A stretch of DNA of 37,649 bases from Ignavibacteriaceae bacterium. GTDB lineage: Bacteria > Bacteroidota > Ignavibacteria > Ignavibacteriales > Ignavibacteriaceae. This document shows positions 7,530 to 15,313 of this stretch, one piece after another. Every line of letters begins with the position of its first letter. Within the stretch, counting starts at the first letter, position 1. The notes beneath the pieces are model-generated. The model made no database searches. It was given only the letters and a program-made list of their open reading frames with translations, and was not told the origin of the DNA. Both the position numbers and the translations under genes were made by a program. The stretch is taken from NCBI GenBank assembly GCA_013360295.1, contig JABWCL010000036.1, positions 1-37,649 of the forward strand. The letters are read 5' to 3'.

Positions 7530-8420
7530 ATGTCATATAACAGTATAGTTCTCGTTAAGCAGGTACCTGACACTGCCAATATTTCAGGACAGGTGATGAA
7601 GGATGACGGGACAGTCAACAGGGCAAAACTTCCGGCAATATTTAACTTCGAAGACAGGGTAGCGCTTGAGTTCGCCCTGCAGATAAAGGACCGTTTTGGC
7701 GGTAAGGTAACCGCTATTACGATGGGACCGCCGCGCGCTTCCGATATCCTCCGCGAGTGCCTCTATATGGGCGCCGACGATGCATATCTTATAAGTGACC
7801 GCAAATTCGCGGGCGCTGATACGCTCGCTACTTCCTATGTACTATCTGAAGCAATCAAAAAGATCGGCAATTACGATCTCATCTTCGGAGGCAGGCAGGC
7901 AATTGACGGCGATACTGCTCAGGTAGGCCCGCAGACAGCGGAAAAACTCCACATCCCGCAGATAACTTATGCTCAGGAAATTATCAGCCTCGAAAACGGA
8001 AAGGTCAGGATAAGGCGCAAAATTGAAGGCGGATACGAAATCCTCGAATCTCCCCTTCCGGCGCTTATCACCGTGATAAAGGATGCAGCCGACCCCCGCC
8101 CGTTCAAAGCCCGCAGGGTTATGGCGTATAAAAACGCAAAAACTTTAATGGAGCTTGAAAAGCTTACCGAGTCCAACTCGCTCTTATATATAGACCAGTT
8201 GGTGAACGAATACACCACAAAGAATCTCTACATCCGCACTCTTACAATGGATGAACTGCAGCTTGACGCGGCACGGTGCGGAGTCCACGGTTCACCAACA
8301 AAAGTCCACAAAGTTGAATCAGTAGTTCTCTCCTCTTCAGGCCACCAGGCTATACCTCCGACAAAAGAGGGAATGAGCAAACTGATTGATGAATTAATGC
8401 ACGATCATATTTTAGGTTAG
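7530..8420 (+). CDS. etfB: Electron transfer flavoprotein beta subunit
   Basis: EtfB, with EtfA, carries electrons from acyl-CoA dehydrogenases; it holds AMP or a second FAD. The 296-residue protein starts SIVLVKQVPDT, characteristic of the family, and has the nucleotide-binding segment GRQAIDGDTAQVGPQ at residues 121-135. That DGDTAQVGP form, in place of the animal and proteobacterial DDDxNQTG form, is the one associated with ETFs that bind a second FAD and can bifurcate electrons. The protein is about 35-40 residues longer than common EtfB, mostly by a C-terminal helical tail with GVHGSPTKVHKVE. It heads a three-gene operon; etfA starts 1 nt after its stop. Confidence 0.95.
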   Translation: MSYNSIVLVKQVPDTANISGQVMKDDGTVNRAKLPAIFNFEDRVALEFALQIKDRFGGKVTAITMGPPRASDILRECLYMGADDAYLISDRKFAGADTLATSYVLSEAIKKIGNYDLIFGGRQAIDGDTAQVGPQTAEKLHIPQITYAQEIISLENGKVRIRRKIEGGYEILESPLPALITVIKDAADPRPFKARRVMAYKNAKTLMELEKLTESNSLLYIDQLVNEYTTKNLYIRTLTMDELQLDAARCGVHGSPTKVHKVESVVLSSSGHQAIPPTKEGMSKLIDELMHDHILG

Positions 8421-8421
8421 G

Positions 8422-9444
8422 ATGATGAATCAGAGAAATAACGACGTTTGGGTTTTTATTGAACAAAGGTCCGGGGTTCCCGCCGATGTTAGTTTTGAAC
8501 TTCTTTCAAAAGGAAGAAAACTCGCGGAGACACTTCAGGGTAAACTTGTCGCGGTTCTTCTCGGCAGCCAGGTTAAGGATGTAGCGAAGAAAACATTTGC
8601 CTTTGGCGCGCAGGAAGTAATGCTCGTCGATCACCCTTCGCTTGAGCACTTCCGCACTATGCCTTACAGCAGAATACTTATAGAGCTGGTCGAGAAACAT
8701 AAACCGGGCATTATGCTCTTCGGCGCAACTATTACCGGAAGAGACCTCGCCCCCAGGGTTGCCTCAGCCACCAAAAGCGGACTCACGGCTGACTGTACTG
8801 ATCTGCAAATATCCGATGTTAAATATATTAAGGACGATTATAAAAATCTTCTTCTTCAGATACGCCCTGCTTTCGGAGGGAACATCATAGCGACAATCAT
8901 CTCACCGGATGTTGCCACTCAGATGGCTACCGTCCGTGAAGGTGTTATGCGAATGGAGCCTCTCCCCTCACCTGTAAAAGGGAAAGTGACAGAAATTAAT
9001 TACACCCCGAATGATTTTGACGAGATCGTTCAGATCATCGAACAGCACAGGCAGGATCGGAAGATAAATCTAAAAGCGGCTCCGATAATTGTAGCCGGCG
9101 GATACGGCCTTGGCACAAAAGAAAATTTCAAGCTGATCTATGACCTCGCGGCAGTACTTGGAGGCGAAGTCGCAGGATCGCGCGCGGCAGTTGACGCGGG
9201 TTTTGTTACTCCGGAACGTCAGGTAGGACAAACAGGAGTTACAGTCCGCCCTAAACTTTATATCGCGGTCGGTATCAGTGGCGCTATTCAGCACCGTGCG
9301 GGTATGCAGGAATCGAATAAGATCATTGCCATTAACAACGATCCCGAAGCTCCGATCTTCTCCGTTGCCCACTATGGTATTGTTGGAGATGCTGCAGTTA
9401 TAATTCCAATGTTTATTAACACGTTTAAGCAAAAGTTGAGATAG
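8422..9444 (+). CDS. etfA: Electron transfer flavoprotein alpha subunit
   Basis: EtfA binds the FAD that receives electrons from the dehydrogenase. In this 340-residue protein the N-terminal domain (residues about 8-185) includes GATITGRDLAPRVA at 101-114. The C-terminal FAD domain (about 215-335) contains GGYGLG (226-231), GSRAAVDAGF (252-261), the signature GISGAIQHRAGM (284-295) and YGIVGD (318-323). YGIVGD with Gly is common in the bifurcating-type group, whereas many simple ETFs have Ala there. Two ATGs lie in a row at 8422 and 8425; either could be the start. Spacing of 1 nt to etfB and 2 nt to the next gene indicates one operon. Confidence 0.95.
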   Translation: MMNQRNNDVWVFIEQRSGVPADVSFELLSKGRKLAETLQGKLVAVLLGSQVKDVAKKTFAFGAQEVMLVDHPSLEHFRTMPYSRILIELVEKHKPGIMLFGATITGRDLAPRVASATKSGLTADCTDLQISDVKYIKDDYKNLLLQIRPAFGGNIIATIISPDVATQMATVREGVMRMEPLPSPVKGKVTEINYTPNDFDEIVQIIEQHRQDRKINLKAAPIIVAGGYGLGTKENFKLIYDLAAVLGGEVAGSRAAVDAGFVTPERQVGQTGVTVRPKLYIAVGISGAIQHRAGMQESNKIIAINNDPEAPIFSVAHYGIVGDAAVIIPMFINTFKQKLR

Positions 9445-9446
9445 TT

Positions 9447-11168
9447 ATGCCAAATTTTTTCACTGATAATCACGACCTGTTAAATAAATTTGAAACGCTC
9501 GATCTGAGGGAGATCGTTGCTCTGTGTGAAAATCAATACTCCCAGGCTGATGAGTTTCCTGACGCACCGCATAACTATGAGGACGCTATGGAAAACTACC
9601 GGAAGATACTTGAGATCACCGGTGATATCGCGGGCAATTATATTGCTCCCCGCGCGGCTTCAGTTGATGAGGAAGGCGCTGTTTTCCAAGATGGTAAAGT
9701 TACATATGCCAAGGGGACACGTGAAGCTCTTGATATGCTCTCGAAAGCCGAACTGATGGGAATGATCATTCCCCGTGAATACGGCGGACTTAACTTCCCT
9801 AATACTATATATATGATGGCAACTGAAATTATTTCCCGCGCCGATGCTTCAATGATGAATATATTCGGACTTCAGGATATAGGAAAGACCATTGCCCAGT
9901 TCGCAAACGCCACACAAAAACAGGAGTTCCTGCCTGATTTCGCGACCGGAAAATATACCGGCGCGATGGCGCTTACTGAACCGGACGCAGGCTCTGATCT
10001 CCAGGCTGTTAAACTCCACGCCTACCAGGATGAAAAGGGGAACTGGTTCCTGCGTGGTGTAAAAAGATTTATCACTAACGGCAATGGTGAAGTGCTGCTC
10101 GTGCTTGCCAGAACTGAAGCCGGATCAAAAGATGCGCGCGGACTTAGTATGCTTGCCTGTTACGGCGATGAAACGATCAAGATACGCCGGATAGAACACA
10201 AACTTGGTATCCACGGCTCACCCACCTGTGAGTTGCAGTTTAATGATACTCCTGCGCAGCTTATCGGCGAAAGAAGGTTTGGTTTGCTGAAATACGTAAT
10301 ATATCTTATGAATCGCGCGCGAGTCGGCGTTAGCGCCCAGTCCATCGGCATTATGCAGGCGGCTTATGAGGAAGCGCTTAAATACGCCAAGGCCCGCGAG
10401 CAGTTTGGTAAGGCGATCTATAACCTGCCGGTAATTTCCAATATGCTGATTGATATGAAGGTGACAATCGAAGCATACAGGACTCTTTTTTATAACGCTT
10501 GTCTGTGGCTTGACCGTAAAGAGTTCTACGAATTGGAAGTTGAAAAGGCAAAACTGGCAAAGAAACCAAATCCGGAAATGAATGAAAAATTCAAGGAAGC
10601 AAACAGGGTATTGACGGTGCTTACGCCAATTTCAAAATACCTCCTTTCTGAAGCATCCAATAAAGTCACATACGACTCTATGCAGATACACGGCGGAACC
10701 GGCTATATGAAAGAATTCAGCATCGAGCGCCTTTACCGTGATGCTCGTATAACTAATATATATGAAGGCACTTCACAGATGCAGATAGTAGGAGCAGCAG
10801 GGTCAGTTATCAACGACGCGCTCGCGAACTACTTTAATATGTGGGAGATGAAACAGTACAAAGGAACTCTCACGAATCTTGTTGAGTCTCTTAAAGAGAT
10901 ACGGGTACTGTTTGAAGAATCTTTAAGATATGTTAAGGAAAAGAAAGACGTTAGCTACCAGGATATAGCCTCAAAAGATCTGGTGGATATGTACAGCAGT
11001 ATTTATGTGGGCTACTTGCTTCTGGATGAAGCAAACGAAGACCAGCGCAAGATATTCATCGCGCGCAGGTATGTGCTTGACGCCCTCGCCAAAGCACGCA
11101 AGGCTCAGGAAACAATAAAGAGCGAACTTTATTCGGATGTAATTCATTCGGAATCAATTTTACTATAA
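9447..11168 (+). CDS. Acyl-CoA dehydrogenase, large C-terminally extended type
   Basis: A flavoenzyme that introduces the alpha-beta double bond into an acyl-CoA and passes electrons to the ETF encoded just upstream. At 573 residues it is well above the usual 380. The core is clear: GAMALTEPDAGSDL (172-185) at the FAD/substrate site, REQFGKAI (317-324), QIHGGTGY (413-420), and IYEGTSQMQ with Glu440 in the position of the catalytic base. An insert of about 35 charged residues (358-390) precedes TPISKYL, and about 120 residues follow the core, as in large relatives such as DmdC. The substrate chain length is not deducible. The gene begins 2 nt after etfA. Confidence 0.93.
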   Translation: MPNFFTDNHDLLNKFETLDLREIVALCENQYSQADEFPDAPHNYEDAMENYRKILEITGDIAGNYIAPRAASVDEEGAVFQDGKVTYAKGTREALDMLSKAELMGMIIPREYGGLNFPNTIYMMATEIISRADASMMNIFGLQDIGKTIAQFANATQKQEFLPDFATGKYTGAMALTEPDAGSDLQAVKLHAYQDEKGNWFLRGVKRFITNGNGEVLLVLARTEAGSKDARGLSMLACYGDETIKIRRIEHKLGIHGSPTCELQFNDTPAQLIGERRFGLLKYVIYLMNRARVGVSAQSIGIMQAAYEEALKYAKAREQFGKAIYNLPVISNMLIDMKVTIEAYRTLFYNACLWLDRKEFYELEVEKAKLAKKPNPEMNEKFKEANRVLTVLTPISKYLLSEASNKVTYDSMQIHGGTGYMKEFSIERLYRDARITNIYEGTSQMQIVGAAGSVINDALANYFNMWEMKQYKGTLTNLVESLKEIRVLFEESLRYVKEKKDVSYQDIASKDLVDMYSSIYVGYLLLDEANEDQRKIFIARRYVLDALAKARKAQETIKSELYSDVIHSESILL

Positions 11169-11196
11169 TCATTCATAAACTAAAGCAGACAGTTAT

Positions 11197-11409
11197 ATGA
11201 GAAAACCAAAAAAAGTCATATTCCGCTTTTTCGACGACCGCGAAGAAAAGCATTATGTCATCAGTTCACTCAATCATAAAGAGCTTGAAGAACTGGTAGA
11301 AAAATACAAAGCCAAAAAAGATAAAGTTTACGCGAAGGACTTTATCCAGTACCTCCGCCGTCGCGACAAAGACGCGGAAGAAGTAGTGGTTAAAGACTTC
11401 TATTTCTAA
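11197..11409 (+). CDS. Small charged protein of unknown function
   Basis: A 70-residue soluble protein, very rich in Lys, Glu and Asp, with no signal peptide. The N-terminal part reads like a beta strand (KKVIFRFFDD), followed by one or two helices (HKELEELVEKYKAKKDKV, FIQYLRRRDKDAEE) and a final strand (VVVKDFYF). It lies 28 nt behind the acyl-CoA dehydrogenase in the same direction, possibly cotranscribed, and before a hairpin at 11424. No family recognised. Codon use resembles its neighbours, which argues for a real gene. Confidence 0.7.
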   Translation: MRKPKKVIFRFFDDREEKHYVISSLNHKELEELVEKYKAKKDKVYAKDFIQYLRRRDKDAEEVVVKDFYF

Positions 11410-11423
11410 AAGTTCACCTTCAC

Positions 11424-11449
11424 GGGGCAGAACCCAAACCCTCTGCCCC
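11424..11449 (+). terminator. Likely terminator of the etf operon
   Basis: An 8-bp stem, GGGGCAGA (11424-11431) with TCTGCCCC (11442-11449), 10-nt loop, followed by ATCCTTATTTAATTA, which is T-rich but lacks a clean T run. Confidence 0.55.
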
Positions 11450-11580
11450 ATCCTTATTTAATTACTCATACAGAACCATAAACAGCCGCGCTGTGACCAT
11501 AAATCTGTGGTCATCCTCCTGATCTGCGTTATCTGTGTCCCATCTCAACCCGAAGAGTTTAACCTTAAACCCAGGAAACT

Positions 11581-11615
11581 ATTCTTAATTTTTAATTCTT
11601 AATTTTTAATTGTTA
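11581..11615. repeat. Five degenerate 7-nt tandem repeats (ATTnTTA)
   Basis: Units ATTCTTA, ATTTTTA, ATTCTTA, ATTTTTA, ATTGTTA. The array ends right at the promoter candidate of the sigma factor gene. The preceding stretch 11490-11550 (ATCTGTGGTCATCC, GATCTGCGTTATCTGTGTCC) also looks like a non-coding dispersed repeat, but its period is unclear. Confidence 0.7.
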
Positions 11616-11636
11616 TTCCCAACCTTTTTATCTTTG
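11610..11636 (+). promoter_or_regulatory. Candidate Bacteroidota-type promoter of the sigma factor operon
   Basis: TATCTTTG at 11629-11636 matches the TAnnTTTG minus-7 element of Bacteroidota housekeeping promoters, with a TTG at 11610-11612 sixteen bases upstream (slightly shorter than the usual spacing). The ATG is 23 nt downstream. The upstream element overlaps the last 7-nt repeat. Confidence 0.4.
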
Positions 11637-11658
11637 TGGTAGTCTAAACTTTTGAGAT

Positions 11659-12246
11659 ATGAAAATGAGTTTACCTGAACAGGAACTGGTTATAAAAGCA
11701 AAGTCCGGTGATTACCGCGCTTTTGAAGAGTTGGTATACGCCTATGACCGGCGTGTATTCGCCACTATCTACCGTTTTACCGGTGATCCGGATGACGCGA
11801 AAGATCTTTACCAGGATATTTTTATCCGTGCTTTCAGAGGGCTTAAAAATTTTGAATTTAAGAGTTCATTTTCAACGTGGCTATACAGGATAGCCATCAA
11901 TGTCTGCCTAACCTATAAGGCGAAAACAGGGCACCGGCGGACTGACTCATTAGATGCCTATCAGGATGATGAGGACGAGAGCGGAACCCGGACGCAGTTT
12001 AAGGCTGAGGGGGCTGTTTCCCCCGAGGGGAGTTACCTGAATTCAGAGATAAAAGATAGAGTGAAAGACGCGGTTAACTGCCTCTCCCCCAGGCTGAAAA
12101 TGGTTTTTATCCTGAAACACTTTGAGGGATATAAGATCAGAGAAATCGCGGATATGCTCGAAACGAAAGAAGGAACTATCAAAAAATATTTATTTGAAGC
12201 TGTACACAGTTTACGTAATGATTTGCAAAGTTATTTAAGGAATTAG
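11659..12246 (+). CDS. RNA polymerase sigma factor, ECF type
   Basis: A 195-residue sigma-70 family factor of the extracytoplasmic function class, which directs RNA polymerase to a small regulon. Region 2 spans residues about 20-85 (ELVYAYDRRVFATIYRFTGDPDDAKDLYQ, SSFSTWLYRIAINVCL). After a variable linker with many Asp and Glu, region 4 covers about 135-190 (LSPRLKMVFILKHFEGY, IREIADMLETKEGTIKK), the helix-turn-helix that reads the minus-35 element. The next gene, 14 nt downstream, is a zinc-binding anti-sigma factor, so activity is probably held in check until a cell-envelope signal arrives. A second ATG two codons in is an equally good start. Confidence 0.93.
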   Translation: MKMSLPEQELVIKAKSGDYRAFEELVYAYDRRVFATIYRFTGDPDDAKDLYQDIFIRAFRGLKNFEFKSSFSTWLYRIAINVCLTYKAKTGHRRTDSLDAYQDDEDESGTRTQFKAEGAVSPEGSYLNSEIKDRVKDAVNCLSPRLKMVFILKHFEGYKIREIADMLETKEGTIKKYLFEAVHSLRNDLQSYLRN

Positions 12247-12260
12247 TTTAGTAAGATAAA

Positions 12261-13211
12261 ATGGAACACAACGAGATAAAGGAACTTGTAATACTATCGG
12301 CATATAACGAACTTGACGGTTACACGGCCGAGCTGGTGAAGAATCACCTTGCCGCCTGTTCTGAATGCAGGGAACTTCATTCAAACGAACTTTCACTGCG
12401 CGCAGTAGTTTCCGGTTCACTCCCCGGTGAACCTAAAGACAGATTAATCAGTGACGCCAGGCTGCAGTTAAGGGCTGCTCTCAGGCTTGAAAATGATAAA
12501 AAACTTACACCCGAAAAAATACTCAACCGCATCCGTGAATTTATTTATCTGAACTATAAACCGATTCTAAGCGGCGCGGTAATGCTTGTTATTGGTTTTC
12601 TCCTTTCCCTTTTCGTCCGGCTTAATTCCGGAGGCGAGGGGCAGGCAGAGTCTCTTAATCCGTCAGATTTGCTCAAAAGCGGAATTAAAATAAATAATAT
12701 TCGCGTCATATCTTCCAATCAGCAGACAGGCGAGATGGAAATAGAGTTTGATACCCAGCAGAGCGTAAAACTTTCCGGTTCATTTGATGATGAGAATATA
12801 CAGAAGGTAATGATGTATTCGATTCTGAATGATGAAAACCCCGGTGTAAGGCTCAGGTCTATTGATCTGATTGATTCAAAAAAAGAACGGGGTATTGATA
12901 AGGAAGTTAAGGCGGCGATCCTGACTGCCGCGCAGTATGATGATAATCCGGGCGTCCGCCGTTCCGCCTTGAAAACAGTGGCAGGACTAACGTTTGATGA
13001 TGATATTAAAAACGCGCTTATCAATATTATGAGCACTGATGAGAACGCAGCTTTCAGAATTGAAGCGCTTAATATCCTCGCGGAAAATATTAAAGGTGAA
13101 GGTAAAGTTGATGAGGCTCTCAGAAACGCTCTTAAACAGCGAGCTGAGAATGATGATAATAGTTATATGAAGTTTAAGGCAAAGTCAGTATTAGAAGAAA
13201 GAAGTATATGA
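12261..13211 (+). CDS. Membrane anti-sigma factor with zinc finger and HEAT-repeat domain
   Basis: A 316-residue single-pass protein. The N-terminal zf-HC2 motif HLAACSEC has His29, Cys33 and Cys36, the signature of zinc-type anti-sigma domains that bind the partner sigma in the cytoplasm. One transmembrane helix lies at about 101-120 (PILSGAVMLVIGFLLSLFVR). Beyond a linker, residues about 180-316 contain four HEAT-like repeats marked by DENPGVRLRSIDLI, DDNPGVRRSALKTV, DENAAFRIEALNIL and DDNSYMKFKAKSVL. These would lie in the periplasm and could bind a protein or peptide ligand. The exported DUF4097 protein overlaps by 4 nt and is an obvious candidate partner or target. Domain assignment is strong; the sensing role is inference. 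Confidence 0.88.
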   Translation: MEHNEIKELVILSAYNELDGYTAELVKNHLAACSECRELHSNELSLRAVVSGSLPGEPKDRLISDARLQLRAALRLENDKKLTPEKILNRIREFIYLNYKPILSGAVMLVIGFLLSLFVRLNSGGEGQAESLNPSDLLKSGIKINNIRVISSNQQTGEMEIEFDTQQSVKLSGSFDDENIQKVMMYSILNDENPGVRLRSIDLIDSKKERGIDKEVKAAILTAAQYDDNPGVRRSALKTVAGLTFDDDIKNALINIMSTDENAAFRIEALNILAENIKGEGKVDEALRNALKQRAENDDNSYMKFKAKSVLEERSI

Positions 13212-14341
13212 AAACGCTAAGATTGTATCTGTTAATTTTATTCGGGCTGATAACCCTGAATCATTCTGCTTATTCACAGGTTTCCACTTTCAGTAAGACT
13301 CTCCAGGTTTCTAAGGGAGGGATTATCGGGGTTGACATCAGCGCGGGAAATGTCTACGTTCAGACCTGGAAAAAAGATGTCTGCACAATAGTTATTGAAG
13401 AAGTGAATAAAGAAGACCTGGAAAATATTTCTCTTACACAGGATGGTAACGAGATTTCACTCAGGACCACCGGAGAGATACGCTATATGAGCGATGTAAA
13501 GATCTCCATCCCCGAATCGTTTAACGCCGATATCAATACACGCGGAGGAAACATCGGTATAAGCGGTTACCTTGACGGAAATCTCTCCATCAAAACTTCC
13601 GGCGGAAATATAAAAACCGGAAATGTAGCCGGTAATGCCACAGTGAAAACCGCTGGCGGAAACGTAACTGTCGGGAATATTGAAAAAGAACTTACGATCA
13701 AAACATCCGGCGGGAATATCACAACCGGAAATCTCGGCGGATCAGCCTCCGTATCAACTGCGGGAGGGAATATAGAAATAGGGTCAGCTAAAGACAACCT
13801 GAATGTTTCTACCAGCGGCGGAAACATCGAAATAAGAGAAGGCGTGGCGTCTGTCACGGCTACTACTGCCGGCGGAAATATAGGTGTTGAAAAATTGTCA
13901 GGCACTTCTAAACTTTCCACATCCGGCGGCGATATTGATGTTAAAAGTGCCGGTGGCGATCTTACCGCTAAAACCGCCGCGGGGAGTATTGAAGTTCTTA
14001 ATGTGTCTGGCAGCTTTAAGGCTAGTACTTCTGCCGGTGATATCAAATGCCACGTGAAACAGGGCTTTAAGGGCGAGGTTTCCGTGGATACGAAAGTCGG
14101 ATCAGTCTATCTGATGCTTCCTTCGGGTATAAGCGCGACAGTTGAAGCGAATGTGCGCGGAATAGTTGCCTGGGGTGAACCGGACGCACAAAATTTTATC
14201 CTGTCTGATTTCAACCCGACCAGAGGACCCGAGTTCAAGGGTAAGAAGGAAGTCTCCGCTACTTTCGAAATCAACGGTGGCGGGAATAAGATAAGTCTTA
14301 AGGCCAATATGGGTTCGATCAATATCCGCCGCGCTAAATAA
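13208..14341 (+). CDS. Exported DUF4097-family beta-helix protein
   Basis: A 377-residue protein with a signal peptide (residues 1-24, ending AYSQ). The main body is a repetitive right-handed beta-helix or solenoid of about ten turns of 18-20 residues, each containing TSGGNI or TAGGNI, typical of the DUF4097 (adhesin-like) family. Molecular function of the family is unknown. The gene begins inside the last codons of the anti-sigma gene (ATGA overlap), so its product is made with the sigma/anti-sigma pair, and it may be a sensed or regulated envelope component. Ser and Ala alternate before the GG from turn to turn over about seven turns, suggesting growth by duplication of a two-turn unit. Confidence 0.88.
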   Translation: MKTLRLYLLILFGLITLNHSAYSQVSTFSKTLQVSKGGIIGVDISAGNVYVQTWKKDVCTIVIEEVNKEDLENISLTQDGNEISLRTTGEIRYMSDVKISIPESFNADINTRGGNIGISGYLDGNLSIKTSGGNIKTGNVAGNATVKTAGGNVTVGNIEKELTIKTSGGNITTGNLGGSASVSTAGGNIEIGSAKDNLNVSTSGGNIEIREGVASVTATTAGGNIGVEKLSGTSKLSTSGGDIDVKSAGGDLTAKTAAGSIEVLNVSGSFKASTSAGDIKCHVKQGFKGEVSVDTKVGSVYLMLPSGISATVEANVRGIVAWGEPDAQNFILSDFNPTRGPEFKGKKEVSATFEINGGGNKISLKANMGSINIRRAK

Positions 14342-14351
14342 ATATTCATCT

Positions 14352-14388
14352 TTCCCGGGATCAGCTACGGTCCCGGGAATACTTTTCC
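14352..14388 (+). terminator. Terminator of the sigma factor operon
   Basis: A 9-bp perfect stem, TTCCCGGGA (14352-14360) with TCCCGGGAA (14371-14379), followed by TACTTTTCCTT. It lies 11 nt after the DUF4097 stop. Confidence 0.7.
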
Positions 14389-14497
14389 TTCCCCCTTCCC
14401 CGCCGGCTAATTTGGCAATTTTTTGCATTCATATAATTCCTTAAAAAGTAATAAATTGAGGCGCTTTTATTGATAGAAATTATTGAAGGAATTAATT

Positions 14498-15286
14498 ATG
14501 CGTTCACACGAAATAGATTATAAAATATTCGGCGACGATATGCAGATGGTCGAAGTAGAACTCGATCCGGGCGAAACAGTTATTGCCGAAGCTGGGGCTA
14601 TGAACTGGATGGAAAACGGGATTCAGTTCGAGGCGAAAATGGGAGACGGAACAGATGCAAACGAAGGTTTTATGGGAAAGATGCTCAATATGGGAAAACG
14701 CGTGCTTACGGGTGAATCCCTTTTTATGACGCACTTCACTAACCGCGGTATGGGAAAAAAGCGGGTTGCATTCTCGGCACCCTACCCGGGTAAGATCATC
14801 CCGGTCGATATGCGTGAATTTAACGGACAACTGCTTTGCCAGAAGGATGCGTTCCTTTGCGCCGCCTACGGAACAAGAGTCTCCATTGCTTTCACAAAAC
14901 GATTAGGCGCGGGATTTTTCGGCGGCGAGGGTTTTATTCTCCAGAAACTTGAAGGTGACGGAAAGGCTTTTATCCACGCCGGCGGAACCATAATTAAAAA
15001 AGAACTGGTTAATGAAAAACTTTATATTGATACCGGCTGTATTGTTGCATTTACTCCCTCGCTTGAGTACACGATTGAAGCATCCGGGGGATTAAAATCT
15101 ATGTTCTTCGGCGGCGAAGGATTATTTCTCGCCACACTTTATGGCACCGGAACAGTTTACCTCCAGTCACTCCCCTTCTCCAGGCTCGCCGACAGGGTAA
15201 TACAGCATTCCTCCTTTGGTACCGGGCGCAGTAAAGATGAAGGCTCAGTGCTCGGCGGGATCGGCAGACTAATTGACGGAAGATAA
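14498..15286 (+). CDS. AIM24/TIGR00266 family protein
   Basis: A 262-residue protein of the AIM24 (TIGR00266) family, a compact beta-barrel-like fold found in bacteria, archaea and mitochondria, of unsettled biochemical function. Family marks are [20 protein letters not shown] and [14 protein letters not shown] at the start, ITFTN-like and [17 protein letters not shown] in the middle, and [15 protein letters not shown] with [11 protein letters not shown]-like near the end. It has no signal peptide. The frame can be extended to a TTG at 14483, but the ATG at 14498 is preferred because GAAGGA stands 7 nt in front and family members begin near this point. DPP IV follows 27 nt downstream in the same direction. 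Confidence 0.88.
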   Translation: MRSHEIDYKIFGDDMQMVEVELDPGETVIAEAGAMNWMENGIQFEAKMGDGTDANEGFMGKMLNMGKRVLTGESLFMTHFTNRGMGKKRVAFSAPYPGKIIPVDMREFNGQLLCQKDAFLCAAYGTRVSIAFTKRLGAGFFGGEGFILQKLEGDGKAFIHAGGTIIKKELVNEKLYIDTGCIVAFTPSLEYTIEASGGLKSMFFGGEGLFLATLYGTGTVYLQSLPFSRLADRVIQHSSFGTGRSKDEGSVLGGIGRLIDGR

Positions 15287-15313
15287 TCGAAAACTAATAT
15301 GATAAAGGATAAT

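Noticed and set aside
13567-14046. 159-residue minus-strand frame opposite the DUF4097 gene
   Set aside because: It is the reverse shadow of the repetitive GGNI turns (giving FPPAV repeats); the plus-strand gene has a signal peptide and operon context.
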